Below, piece after piece: positions 1 through 11,500 of a stretch of DNA of 64,000 nucleotides. The position numbers were made by a program, and so were the translations under genes. The notes under the pieces are model-generated. The model saw only the letters and a program-made list of their open reading frames with translations. It had not been told where the DNA came from and searched no databases. Where the stretch lies: the NCBI RefSeq assembly GCF_026914265.1, contig NC_069132.1, positions 37,565,152-37,629,151 of the forward strand, given 5' to 3'. The stretch is from Mya arenaria. Its lineage: Eukaryota; Mollusca; Bivalvia; Myida; Myidae. The stretch's first letter is position 1; every line of letters starts with the position of its first letter.

Positions 1-149
1 TTGTTGCTCAGATATCTTGAATCTGGAGAAGCATGATGCTACAGGTTATGTATGCTTAATATATTTTTAAAAAAGTTCATAACTCCAGTGATAAACCATT
101 CAACTGGCACATGCTGATGACACGCGGATCAGGCAGTGGTTTCTGCAGA

Positions 150-262
150 GACCGCTCGATAAGCTAGTGGTTTAGGGTTCGCCTCGGATGCAGAAGGTCG
201 TTGGTTCAAACCCCGGGCGCATCATACCGAAATACGTCAAAATATGGTACTAGAAATTTTCT
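150..262 (+). mobile_element. tRNA-derived SINE head
   Basis: A tRNA-like stretch with a box-A-like segment (TAAGCTAGTGG) and, about 40 bases on, a box-B-like segment (GGTTCAAACCCC) followed by GGGCGC. That spacing is what an internal RNA polymerase III promoter needs. The sequence after box B is not tRNA-like, so this is a SINE head rather than a tRNA gene. The 3' end and target duplications are not clear. Confidence 0.5.
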
Positions 263-837
263 AGGCTAACTGTTGTGTACAAATTACTGGTTTATACCTT
301 GTATCTCTGCTTTACACCGAGCACGATAATAAACCAATCGCTCAAAATCCGCTCCGTGTCTCCCAGTCCCAACGTCGAGTGTCGGGGTATATGTACAACA
401 TAAAACAAGCATGTCTCATCTGTTCTTGTTTCCAAAAACAGCCAGTTAGTAAGGAGTTCAGGTCGAGTCAAAGGTTGCTGAGATAAAGACTGCATAAGTA
501 GCGTTGGAACGAGAGAGGAACGGCGGACTAAGTTGAGATAAAAAAACCCATCTTTTTTTGATTAGGGTGGAAATTGGCACCATCATGGGGCTCATTTTTT
601 ACACACTGAACTGTTTTCAAATATCTTTTTCAGTATGATAAAATCGATAGATATCACAATTCATGTAATATTTTTACGAACAACTAAAAACGACGGAACT
701 AATAGCCAGCATCGTCAAATTGATTAAGTATTGCCTACTTTATATTAAACCAAACACTAATTCGTATTTCATTTCCAATCTTCATGCCCATATAAGCTAA
801 ACCTGATTATTAAATAATTAAGTTTTAAGTTTTGCCT

Positions 838-965
838 AATTTTACAATACAATACAATACAATACAATACAGTAGTAGTTTATTTCGCATAAAAACATTT
901 TTTTACAACTACCGTGTTTTGATAGCATTAATTAAAGAGACCAGGACAAGCTGGACCAACTATGC
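838..965 (-). mobile_element. 3' end of a retroposon (LINE or SINE) with pentanucleotide tail
   Basis: Read on the minus strand, a short AT-rich 3' UTR-like stretch runs into AAATAAACTACTACTGTATT and then five to six TTGTA units (844-870). A pentamer tail of this sort is typical of non-LTR retroposon 3' ends. No coding part is recognisable upstream, so the family is unknown. Confidence 0.4.
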
Positions 966-1014
966 GTTGAGGGCCGACAGAGCGCCTTTGTTGGCCTTTC
1001 CGGTAAGGATAAAT

Positions 1015-1355
1015 GTTGCAACAGATGTGTTTTGGATGTTGGAACTATGAGAGGAAGAGGTATGTTCGCTAACGAAACAGCCAAACAGATGTGTTTTAGA
1101 TGTTGAAAATATGAGAGGAAGAGGTATGTTCGCTAACGAAACAGCCAAACAGATGTGTTTTAGATGTTGAAACTATTACTATGAGAAGAAGAGGTATGTT
1201 CGCTTACCAAACAGCCAAACAAATGTGTTTTAGATGTTGAAACTATTACTATGAGAAGAAGAGGTATGTTCGCTTACCAAACAGCCAAACAAATGTGTTG
1301 TAGATGTTGAAACTATGAGAAGAAGATGTATGCTAGCTAACCAAACAGCCGTATA
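1015..1355. repeat. Tandem repeat, unit 66-73 bp, about 5 copies
   Basis: Five head-to-tail copies of a unit containing AGATGTGTTTTAGATGTTGA and GGTATGTTCGCT. The first two copies lack a small TATTAC insertion that lengthens copies 3 and 4 by about 6 bases. Copies differ by several percent. No gene is linked to it except the 3' end of the 1607-2914 gene about 250 bp away. Confidence 0.8.
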
Positions 1356-1559
1356 GATATGTTGAAGCTGTTTCAACTGCTAACCGTACATCCTGATAGA
1401 TGTACTGAAGCTTTTAAAACTATGACCGCAAGATAATCAATATAACAATCGCGTTCCTGATCTACCCGTTTAATTTACATGGAACAAATGCATGCAAATA
1501 TATACATACATATAACAAAGTAAACTTTTGTTACAAAATCTCTGAGATGTAATAAATAT

Positions 1560-1565
1560 TTTATT
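1560..1565 (-). terminator. Candidate polyadenylation signal of the 1607-2914 gene
   Basis: On the minus strand AATAAA lies about 40 bases past the stop codon of the long open frame, inside an AT-rich stretch. Position and spacing fit a short 3' UTR, and the signal supports the minus-strand frame as the transcribed one. Confidence 0.45.
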
Positions 1566-1606
1566 ATAATAGCAACTATGAATGCCTGCTTGAGTTTTTT
1601 GAAGAA

Positions 1607-2914
1607 CTAAACCGGCATAGCCATGCTATGTACCTTTGCAGCTTTGTTTTCTAGCATTGGAGCCCTATAGTGCTTTAAAAGTGTATTGCTATTTTTCCTA
1701 AATGGTGCAGGCAGCGTTCCTTTCTTCAGCACCTTTTTAGATACAGCACTTTGCATATCATTATTAAACTTCGACTTAGTATATTTTCCACTTTGATGTT
1801 TGGGGTCCACGTCAGAATCGTTGTTTATTCGGTTTATCTCGGGCATGACCGATGGATTTTGAGTGTATGACCGATCCAGCTTGTTCCTGGCCAGCATCCT
1901 TGGGCTTTTAGCTCGCCTCGCCAGAAATTCCTGAAGCTCCTTCGTCGCTTCCTCTCTAGTCCTTATGGGCAGCAAACTTTTGATCTTTACCGTTGGTGTC
2001 CGTAGTGACCCTCTGGATGCAATGCCCGCTGCTCTTTGGTGATGCAAAACTTCCGTGCTTTCTGAGCGACGCATGTTAATCATGAGAGCTTCAGGGGAGG
2101 ACGGGAGGGAATTTTGGTCTAGCTTTGGAAACTTATTCTTTAGATCTTCGCATTGGGAAGTTGACGATTCTACCATTCTTGCGCAATCTTGTTCGACGGC
2201 CATTGACGAAACCTCACGCGTTGGGGGAGGTACCCTCTTTATAAAACTATCCAGCATGTCATCATCTATGTTATACCTACAATCACTCACTGTTCTAATC
2301 AACCGTGGAACTGCCGTAGAGTTCGCAGGTTTTAAACTCCGAATCAAAGTGTCCGCTGTGTGTACCTCCCGCCGGAACTCGTTGTTGGAATTACTTGAAG
2401 AAGCATACGCCTGCTGACCCAGAAGTTTGGTCTCAGTCATCGAACGCTGTAAGCTAAATCTGTATCCGTAAAAGCCTGTCAACACTGCCTCCTTAGTGGA
2501 AGCGTCCTGTGACCAGAAATACATCTTTGGTGGCACATAATACGGCTCGTGAGTAATTTTCCGCCCGGAAACGCTCATGGCTTCATCACATTCGTCATCC
2601 TTACGGATAGAAACATCTGTCTTTGTCGTTCTTGGGCGGATACCTTCCGCCAATCCTCCAGTCTTTATATTCTGTAATTTCTTTATTAAAACTGTGTCAA
2701 TATCCGACTCGTGTTTATATTTCTTTTTCTGGTTTTTCAACTTCCCAGCAAACCGCTTCTCAGACATGATAGTATTGTTAATTTTCACTAATGCAACGCG
2801 GCATTGCCTATCAATCTGTTTCAGTCTTTTTTCTAATACGTTGTTTTCAACATTATTTTTCGCCTTTGCTTTTGTATAACTTATATCGAGACGCTCGTTG
2901 TCCTCTCGTTCCAT
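1607..2914 (-). CDS. Unknown single-exon protein, 435 aa, basic and disordered
   Basis: An uninterrupted 435-codon frame starting at ATG (2914-2912) and ending at TAG. The family is not recognised. The first 75 residues are charged and probably helical or coiled-coil (NNVLEKRLKQIDRQCR, AGKLKNQKKKYKHES). Near residue 130 is an aromatic-rich patch (EPYYVPPKMYFWSQ, then GFYGYRFSLQR) that is the likeliest folded or binding motif. The rest is rich in Ser, Arg, Lys and Pro, with stretches such as LARRAKSPRMLARN that look like disordered, microtubule- or nucleic-acid-binding tails. Codon composition is balanced, unlike the frames produced by tandem repeats in this window. No introns are seen, so it may be a retrocopy or a lineage-restricted gene. 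A shorter antisense frame at 2055-2417 is a shadow. Confidence 0.7.
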   Translation of the reverse strand: MEREDNERLDISYTKAKAKNNVENNVLEKRLKQIDRQCRVALVKINNTIMSEKRFAGKLKNQKKKYKHESDIDTVLIKKLQNIKTGGLAEGIRPRTTKTDVSIRKDDECDEAMSVSGRKITHEPYYVPPKMYFWSQDASTKEAVLTGFYGYRFSLQRSMTETKLLGQQAYASSSNSNNEFRREVHTADTLIRSLKPANSTAVPRLIRTVSDCRYNIDDDMLDSFIKRVPPPTREVSSMAVEQDCARMVESSTSQCEDLKNKFPKLDQNSLPSSPEALMINMRRSESTEVLHHQRAAGIASRGSLRTPTVKIKSLLPIRTREEATKELQEFLARRAKSPRMLARNKLDRSYTQNPSVMPEINRINNDSDVDPKHQSGKYTKSKFNNDMQSAVSKKVLKKGTLPAPFRKNSNTLLKHYRAPMLENKAAKVHSMAMPV

Positions 2915-4850
2915 TGTTCGTTTATTATGTCACTTAAAGTGATTATACCCTTGGATTAATCGTTTTTTTAATCCTGGCAAAAATAATTTTTCTTTTGTTG
3001 GACAGCCAAGATAAAATGGGTTGAATAATCACGCTTGACCATTGGATTAATTGGTTTATGATTACTTTAGTGGTAGATTAGTGGTGATTTCCCTGTATTC
3101 TATACAAAACGTGCGTTGGACTTGATCAGTGAAGCTTATTGTTAATATTTTTTCAAATCTACTTACACCAGACATACATACTAGTGGACCGAATGTTCAA
3201 AACGTTGTTCAAATTGTCAATCGTGTTTTCGTCCTTGTTGTTAACTTTAAAATATTTACTGCCTTGGAAGTTTAATGGATACACGTGTCAGGCGCGTAGC
3301 TGCCTATACCCGACTACGCGGCTGAATCCGCATGATTCTGACAAAACAAAAATATAAAAAGAAATCGGCGAAAGTTGCAGTATGCGTACTTGACTAAATG
3401 ATCCTAAAACTGTCCATTTTCCAGGTAACTAAATAAAGCCCTTTAGAACGCCCAGAATGGACCAGGGTCTTCATTTTTTTCCGAGAGGGCATTCCCCCAA
3501 ACCTCCGTAAAGTAATTATGAATCCACATGAATAGAGGGCTTGCTACGCCCCTGCAAGTGCTCTGCAGTATTTCAAACAATATATGTGACAACTGTTTCG
3601 GCTGTATTTATTTTATGCATATAAATCAGCACATCATAAAATATTTCACATTTAAAAGTTAACAACGACGCCTTTAAAAACGTTGCTAACTTTAACAAAG
3701 GTCTAAACAATGAGTAATTTAAAAAAAAATGAACTAATTTTGCACGTGGAAACGTGTTTTTTTTAATATAGCAACATTGCAAGTTGCAAAAATATGACCA
3801 AGACTACGAGATCTATATTGGACATTTAAACTATTGTAACTTGTATATACAGTTGCCATAATACATCAATATTTGTTTTTAAGCACTACATATAAAAATA
3901 TATATGTGTGCATATGTTGAGTGTTACAATTTTTTAAGCCCATGCTACGCATTTGTCTGTATTTGTTTTGTAATTTTTGCATCTAAAGACCAACCTTGAG
4001 TTTTAATTAATTAAAACACATTGTTAAATTTTTCATACAACTTTAAGGGAGTAAAGATTTAAAGAAATAATTTCAATATTAATTACACTCTTCATAAATA
4101 TACATCTATATGATATTTAAAACACGCAAACAATTCTTCATTAATTGAATCGTGAATACCATTACAGTGTATAAAAAGTAGAAATTCTACTATATAACAT
4201 GTACCATTGATGATCTATTTAATTAGGCTGAACCACATGGGTTAAAAAGACAGACAATTTATTGGCTTGCACATAGTCACATCGTCACAACACAAACATT
4301 TTGTAATACAATTTCTCGCCCAATGATAATAACAAACAATGAAAAAAGCACATTAAAACATAAAATTATGTAGAAAAAAATCAATAAACAATCAATGGGC
4401 AGGTGAACATGGCGTAGTTAAGTAGTGACATTTAGGTAAGCTTGATCTTGTTTTAAGAGATTCTTTAACAAAGATACATAATTTTATAAGTTTCGTTCTG
4501 TTAGTTGAATTAAATTATGGTTGTATATTTAAACATTGACGGCTTTACAAAATAGTATTTCTTTATATATAAACCAGTATTAAGCCGCTCATACCTCGTT
4601 ATTAGGTTTGTGCAACTAAGTAGGTATATTCATGACCATGAGCTTTTTTGGATTATAAGTGTCCCCCACCTGCATAAACTTATTTATTTCAATAAAATAT
4701 TTGATATAATACTTGTTTCATTTTTTTCTTGATGCACGGGGACATTTGGGAACGGTGTTGAATTTGATAAAAATGAATTCATTTATGAAATATATAGAAG
4801 ATTATAAAATTATTATATTTAAGATATAAAGTTCAAAGAAATTATTCCAA
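2915..4850. other. No gene seen
   Basis: AT-rich sequence upstream of the unknown gene. Short open frames here are accidental. No repeat, splice-linked exon or RNA gene could be supported. The first 200 bases would hold the promoter of the minus-strand gene, but no TATA or initiator can be picked out with confidence. Confidence 0.4.
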
Positions 4851-5153
4851 AATTGTTGAAACACTAAGTACATTGCTATCCGAGTGTGACCTTGACCTTT
4901 GAGATGAGAAAATGAATTATGTACGTTTAACACCTTTCACGTGTACTCTACAGTTATGTGAAGTTTGATTGAAATCCAAAGTACTATTGCCAAGATATGG
5001 CTGGGTCTCAAAGGGGCTGCTTTTAATTCCAATTTATGCAATTGTGATCTCAAATTATGACCTTGACTTTTGAGCTGACTGAATTTATATATTGCACCAC
5101 ATCTCTTACCAGAGTGCTCTCCAATTCTGGTAAATTTCGATGAAATCTAATGA
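4850..5153. repeat. Diverged repeat with GTGACCTTGACCTTT motif
   Basis: Two loose copies of a sequence carrying TGACCTTGACCTTTGAG, with AGTTTGATTGAAATCC or TAAATTTCGATGAAATCT further on. The same wording recurs at 6540-6850 and 7290-7330. These are old, diverged copies of a dispersed repeat; copy boundaries cannot be fixed by eye. Confidence 0.45.
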
Positions 5154-5158
5154 ATAGT

Positions 5159-5548
5159 CAGGGGCGTAGCCAAGCTTTACTGAATGTTACGCACAGAAGG
5201 GGGATGGTGTGGGAGGGGGGATATCCCTGTAGCCGTAGGGGGGTTCGGGGAATGACTCCCCAGGGAAAAAATGGAAAATGGAACTTACATGCTGAGCACT
5301 GATGTGTATTTGGAGGGATTTATAGGTTCGAGGCCGCCGACTTTGTAGTTACCAAGTGATTGATTTAGGCTCAGTAAGCTATCTAGCTCAGAGAAACAAT
5401 GCTTACTATAGCTGATCTTCCCTTTATTCTGATATCAATATTTAGCTAAGCCCTCGACTTTGATGCCATTTTTGGCCAGATTAATTTTTTAAATTTTCAA
5501 ATTGATGTTACGCACATGCGTAAGTGCGTAACGCTGGTTACGCCCCTG
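5159..5548. mobile_element. Non-autonomous DNA transposon, CAGGGGCGTA termini, hAT-like
   Basis: The element starts CAGGGGCGTAGCCA and ends TGGTTACGCCCCTG, which are inverted repeats. It is flanked on both sides by ATAGT (5154-5158 and 5549-5553), a likely 5-bp target duplication. There is no coding capacity. CAGGGGCG-type ends are common in hAT elements, and a 5-bp duplication would suit the hAT5 group. That group assignment is an inference. Confidence 0.7.
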
Positions 5549-5802
5549 ATAGTAACAAAATTATGGCAAAGACAAGAAATACGCTGACACGTAGTAGTTT
5601 TGTCTGGTGGCATCTTCGTCACATGCGTCGTCTTAAAATGTTCGTTTCCGACCAATAACTTTTGAAAGACTTGGTATAGAGTCTTAAAACTTTGAATGTA
5701 CATTGGTCATGGTCAGTGGATGGCCCACATTGAAAATTGGGTCGACAGTTAGAAGGTACAGGTGACCTTCACTAGTTAAAGGCCTAGTTTAATCCTATTA
5801 GT

Positions 5803-5815
5803 GACCCCCCCCCCC

Positions 5816-5847
<32 letters not shown>

Positions 5848-5900
5848 ACACACAAAAAAAAACACACACACAAAAACACAAACAAAAACAAACAAACGTG
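5803..5900. repeat. Low-complexity C/A run and A-rich microsatellite
   Basis: A C-tract runs into a long A-tract and then CACACA and CAAAAA units. This is simple sequence with no associated gene. Confidence 0.9.
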
Positions 5901-6134
5901 TATTATACACAACATCTGTGTATTGATCTTAATCTAATTGCCTAATTGTCTTATCAGATCTCTGATCTGAGTATCCTGCAGTACAATTTTGGAGGTTTTA
6001 TTATAGAAATGGACCCTGAGCCAATAAACAAAAAAAAAACAGGAAGTTGTCCCCTACTGTGACATCAGTACGATTAGCAGGCGATGCACAGCAGGGGATT
6101 GTCATGCCAAACATTCCTTAAACTAGGCCTTTAA

Positions 6135-6469
6135 AGTGACACTCGTATTCAAAATCAATACAAAACATGTTTTACAAACATCAACTACTTCCTAAGTTAT
6201 GCAATAATGGAAACTTTTTATAACTGATAAGATTATAACCGTGTATTTAGTAGCTGAATACGCAAAGATATTAAATGATTGTGAATGCCAAAAGATTTAC
6301 TGCGATCTACTATCGGCTTATAAGGTAGAAATGCAGTGTTTTCTGCACATTTCTTTTAAATTAAACTCGGTACCTTCATAAAAACATTGATTTCGACATT
6401 TATTTATCCTTTTTGGTATACTAATTGTTCCAATTGTGGTTAATTTTATTTGGGAGTAAGAGTGCATCT
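6135..6469 (-). mobile_element. TTAA-site palindromic element, family B
   Basis: Bounded by TTAA on both sides (6131-6134 and 6470-6473). Minus-strand ends are AGATGCACTCTTACTCCCAA and, at the far side, GAGTGTCACT. Other copies lie at 35642-36010, 61319-61683 and 63430-63560. Internal landmarks shared by copies are ACCGAGTTTAATTTGAAAG and a CCAAAAAGGATGAATAAAT run. No coding capacity is present. A TTAA duplication points to a piggyBac- or Kolobok-type transposase supplied in trans. Confidence 0.75.
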
Positions 6470-6529
6470 TTAATACAAGAGCGCTTCCGCCAAGCGATAC
6501 ATTCGATTTTCGGAATTCTATTTGCTACA

Positions 6530-7330
6530 AAGAAATCAAACAGAGGCAACATCGATCTCAAAGAGTGACCTTGACCTTGAAAACATGATTTTAGTGCGCG
6601 ACAGCACCTTCAAGCGATAGTCAACAATTCTGTTAAGCTTGATTGTAATTTAAATTATAGGTACAATGTTAGGGCTGAGACACGCAAAGTATTGCAATGC
6701 AATCGAAAAGGAAACATTGGCCTCCAAATGTGACCTTGACCTTTTAACTGTTTGCACAAATACTACAAATGTCACAATTGTCTTTGGTGCTCTGCAATTC
6801 TGCCAAGTTTGATAAGCATCTTATAAATAATGATTATGGCAATGCCACGACTATATGCTTTCCTTCTGGATACGGGATGAATGCAGGAAAGTACCAACAC
6901 CTCATATATATAAAGTCGCTTTGTACATGTAACTTCTGGCATTATACTACATATGCAATTTATAAACTGTGTTTTTCAAAAGGTTAAAAACAAAAATGCT
7001 CTTCAGTACACCCTCTTCGTGAAAGTAAGTATGTATGACAACATGGTTTCATTCGGAATATATTCTCCCACTATCCCTCTTCGGGTACCATTTAGGAAAA
7101 TAACATGGTCTTTTTTGTAAAAGAAAAAAAACCATATAATCAGTTTCGAACAAGAGATGTTCGTCAAACAGTATTCTCCCTGGGTGCAGCTTTGTCAAAA
7201 AATGTTGAATATTCCATAAATATTGATTTAAATGATGCTTTTGTCCTTCGATTAACTGACAATTTCTTGAGCGCAAATTTTTTATAAAACTGTTGACCAT
7301 GACCATGACCTCTGACCTACTGAACTAAAA
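6530..7330. repeat. Further diverged TGACCTTGACC repeats
   Basis: Several degenerate copies of the dispersed repeat also seen at 4850-5153, recognised by GTGACCTTGACCTT and by TTCTGCCAAGTTTGATAAG-like strings. No open frame in this stretch resembles a protein family I know. Confidence 0.4.
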
Positions 7331-7884
7331 AAGCAAGGTCATCTACATGTCAAGGCCAACTTACCACACAAGAAAAGGATGTTCTCAGTGTGTGGAAAAG
7401 ACTTGGTCTACATTTTAAGACATTTAAAAAGGGGGCGTAAAAAAAATACAAAGAATACAGAAACGGTATGTAAGATTTAGTACGGATTTTATTTAAACTC
7501 TAAATTGGTGCAATTAACAAGACACAGGTTAAGTACTATAATTCTATTTTGTTACATTATTTACACATGTATAAAGATATCACTACTAAATATAAGTTTA
7601 ATAGATGTGAGAGGCAGATACCTTTACCCAACACCCTCTTGTAACTCCGTCTTTACATGCAATCACCAGTGGTGTAGCTATGCTAATGCTGATGTTATGC
7701 ATCTGCTATAAGGTCAAGGGAATAACTTCCTTAAACCAGTTCATCAGTTTAGGCAAACATCTTTACATGTCTAACTGATGTAGCACATGTGAATTTCTGT
7801 AGCAAAGGTGACATCTATAATTTTCCATGAAAGATCCTCAGTAAGCCATTCATTGTCTATCTAAAAATCTAAGGACCCCAAATC
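7331..7884. other. No gene seen; possible POP5 3' UTR tail
   Basis: Unremarkable AT-rich sequence. On the minus strand the first AATAAA past the POP5 stop is at 7488-7493, so the POP5 3' UTR may reach here, about 1 kb from the stop codon. Nothing else is supported. Confidence 0.35.
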
Positions 7885-8575
7885 GCTGTTTCTCCAGTAT
7901 GAAAAGGACCTCATTTAACTGTCTCTCCAGAATTACAAGTAGTTATGTACCTCATTTTTGTATCTCGAGTATAAAAAGGAACCATTTCACTGTCTCTCCA
8001 GTAATCCAAGGACTTCATTCAACTATCTCTCCAGAAAAACCAAGGACCACATTTCACTGTCTCTCCATTAATCCAAGGTCCCCACTTTACTGTCTCTCCA
8101 GTAATCCAACGTCCCCTCTTTACTGTCTCTCCAGTAATCCAAGATCCCCACTTTACTGTCTCTCCAGTAATCCAAGGTCCTCACTTTACTGTCTCTCCAG
8201 TAATCCAATGTCCTCACTTTACTGCCTCTCCAGTAATCCAAGGGCACCTTTTTACTGTCTCTCCAGTAACCCAAGATCCCCACTTTACTGTCTCTCCAGT
8301 AATCCAAGGTCCTCATTTTACTGTTTCTCCAGTAATACAAGGTCCCCATTTTACTGTCTCTCCAGTAATCCAAGGACCCCATTTTACTGTCTCTCCAGTA
8401 ATCCAAGGTCTCCGATTTACTGTCTCTCCAGTAATCCAAGATCCCCGATTTACTGTCTCTCCAGTAATCCAAGATCCCCACTTTACTGTCTCACCAGTAA
8501 TCCAAGGTCCCCATTTTACTGTCTCTCCAGTAATCCAAGGTCTCCGATTTACTGTCTCTCCAGTAATCCAAGAGC
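7885..8575 (-). repeat. 33-bp minisatellite in the POP5 3' end, about 20 units
   Basis: Roughly 20 tandem units of 33 bp, each with CTGTCTCTCCAGTAATCCAA on the plus strand. Units near 7885-8050 are more diverged than those at 8080-8575. Because 33 is divisible by 3 the array creates long repetitive frames on both strands; these are not genes. The highest-coordinate unit contains the last six codons and stop of POP5. On the minus strand each unit therefore repeats GGATTACTGGAGAGACAGTA, and the array continues as the start of the POP5 3' UTR. Confidence 0.9.
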
Positions 8576-11500
8576 CTTCCCACTGTCACTGCAGCTAGCC
8601 ACTATTAACTGATGCACCTTAAGTCTCTCTTCTGAAACAAAATCAGGGCAGAATCATATATCAAGTTAGTATTAATTTGCTGTGTTCAATTGAATAAAAC
8701 GTCTAGAATAGAACATTCCACTAGTTTTACTTGTTTCAGATGAACAAAAAAGATATTTTCCATACCATCGGGCCATTCAAAACAATATTAGTGTTGGAAT
8801 TGTTTAGGAGTACCAGTTAAAAGTACAAGAACAAAATTATATTGCGTCTACTGTGACCTACCAATTACTAGCGACTGCAAATTAACAGATTCGAGTTATC
8901 TCGTAGCAGAACAAAGCAGCTGGTCGCTTTGGTCGGATGGTAATCATGATTATCTTGACACATTTATTGGGGTATTAAAGCTGCACTCTCACAGATTGAA
9001 CGTTTTGACAACTTTTATTTTTTTTGTCTTGGAAAGAGCAAATGTTTGCGTAAATATCTGCAAACCAATGATATAAGACTGCTGACAAAAAATCAGATCG
9101 TAGATTTTCATATTTCTGTTCGAAAATTAATGTTTTATGCCTAACGGTTTAAGAGAAATGCATAAAACATCATTTTTGTACTTAAATATAAAAATCTGCG
9201 ATCTGATTGTTTGGCAGCAGTCTTATATAGCAGGTTTCTATGGATTTTGGCAAAAATTGGCTTGTTCCAAGACAAAAAATAAAAAAGTTGTCAAAACGTT
9301 CAATCTGTGAGAGTGCAGCTTTAAAGGATGTGTGATGACAAACATCCTTATTCTTATAACACCATTTTCATTGAAACCCTAATTAAAAACATAAAAAATG
9401 TGGATGGACAGACAGACGGATGGGCAGACACGGTGATAACTATAGGGCACCGCCATATGTTTGCTGAGCCCTTAATAATTTTTCAATTTCAACATAAAAC
9501 CCTTAAGAAATTAAATAAATAAATATGTACCTTCTGTTTTACATTCATACAGCATCAACGGAAGTTCTGTCTTATGATAACGTACAATAAACTTCATGCA
9601 GGAGCGAATCGTTCCTGTTAATATAAAATAAGCTTTACAAATACCTTATTATTTCAACAACTGTAATAATCATTCTATCAATCACTCAAGTTGGAGAGTG
9701 TGGTCTTATGGGGGAAAACCAGAGTTCCCAGGGAAAAGCCACCTAAAGTGCCCAAAAGACTAAAATCATTTACGCCCAGGCTGAAGATGGAATCTGGGAG
9801 ACCTTGAAGAGAAGCAAGTGCACTTACTAGAACTTTACCATGTGATAAACAGTACCAATTACTTTATACAACATACACAAATCTAGTTAACAAAAAGAGC
9901 GCCAACTATTGAAAATTAACGGTCCTATTTTTTAAGATACTAAGAGTGATGATAACCAGTTGAACGGTATAGTGGACACTGTAAATACAGTTTGATCCAT
10001 TTCTCTGGAGTGTCGGAGATGACATGGCTGGTTATCCCACCTGACTAAAGTTATTGATCAAACAACATATTGGACACTGTCGCCACAGGTGAAACTTCAA
10101 TAACAAATTAACACTTTACAAATAATCATATTTATTTCATGGTGTCTTTAATAATTATATTTCAAACCTCCTGAGATTCACCTTAACAAAAAATGCAACA
10201 GATCTTGCAGGTTGCTTGGTGTATGGTCCCTTTTGAGGTTTTTTTCCAGGCCTTGGCATAAGTGAGTATGGTTGGTTGTCACCAAGCCAGACAAGGGGTT
10301 TTCTTCTGGTATTCCCATTTAACTCACATAACAAGACCACACTCTAGAGCAACATGAGACATGGTAATGTATCTTTCTTAACAGTCATGTTAAATGGATA
10401 AACTAAATATGACCCCATTCCCAATGTTAAAACGTAGATTTTTTCCTGCAAATGTGAAAAATAAATTGATCTTTGACCTGGGTCTTGTGCATGTCATGCC
10501 ACTTATCGTGGTGAACCTTCACGCCAAGTTTTAAAAAAATCCTATATGGCATAGTCAAAATACAGCCCAGAAAAATTCAGTCTGGACAGACGCACTTACA
10601 CACACAAACACATAACTGCAATTGTGCCAACTATGTCTCGCTCACCGCAAGAGGGCTTTACAATGATTTAAATAAGGAATGATGTAAAATGTTTTATGAA
10701 TACCGGCCCTGGTCCCTAGGCTTATTCATGTATCGTACCTGCAAGATGGATTGTGTTTAAGAAAACATCCGCTCCTCCTAATTTCTTTACAAACGGCAGC
10801 GATGACTGTACCTTCTTGCACATGTCTCTTGCACACCGGATCATTACCAGGTTTGTTTCCTTGTTTAAGTAATGCACTATGAAAAGATAATTATATCATG
10901 TTAATGACACTTGATCAAATATTGGTCAAATATTGCTCATGCCAGTCGCCACAATTTTAATATTCAAACCAGTAAATTGGCAGTAATGCCAAAAATACTC
11001 TTGGGACGGTATTAATAATGCTTCTTAGTGAAAGTTTTCAAATTTTTAACAGCATTTTTTTTTATTTACTCTCATTTTTTTAACAAATTTATTCATAAGC
11101 CTTTATTATTTTGATTGTTTTCTTGTTTACATTCATTGCATTTTGGCGTAAATAAATGTTAATTTACATTAAATAAATAAAAGAAGTTTTATGATAAGGG
11201 GTTCAAACTCCTATTCAATATACATATTTAAAAATATATAAATTCTGATATTGTTCTAAATCTGATTTTAGCAAAATGTCAATTATAAACAATGTATACT
11301 AAGGCAAATAACTAAGCACATATTGCCCTATAAACATTGCTTATGGTAAAATCATATATCCACACAGCCTTTATAACCAATATTCACACATTGTGCCAGG
11401 CCCTTCAGTGACTTATATGGACACCACAAGATTCAATACTACCAACATGTTTGAAACACGTAATGTTTCAAAAACATATATCTTAGTTTAGCTTAGCTTA

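Noticed and set aside
7899-8612. 237-residue plus-strand frame of repeated LSSNPRSPLYC
   Set aside because: Created by the 33-bp minisatellite; no start context, no family, and the same sequence is the POP5 3' end on the other strand.
10183-10229. An in-phase candidate POP5 exon reading GTIHQATCKICCIFC-stop after an AG
   Set aside because: It joins in phase and begins with the expected GTI, but it ends at once and lacks the CxKF block. The exon at 9531-9614 (TIRSCMKFIVRYHK) fits the family far better and continues in phase to a final exon.
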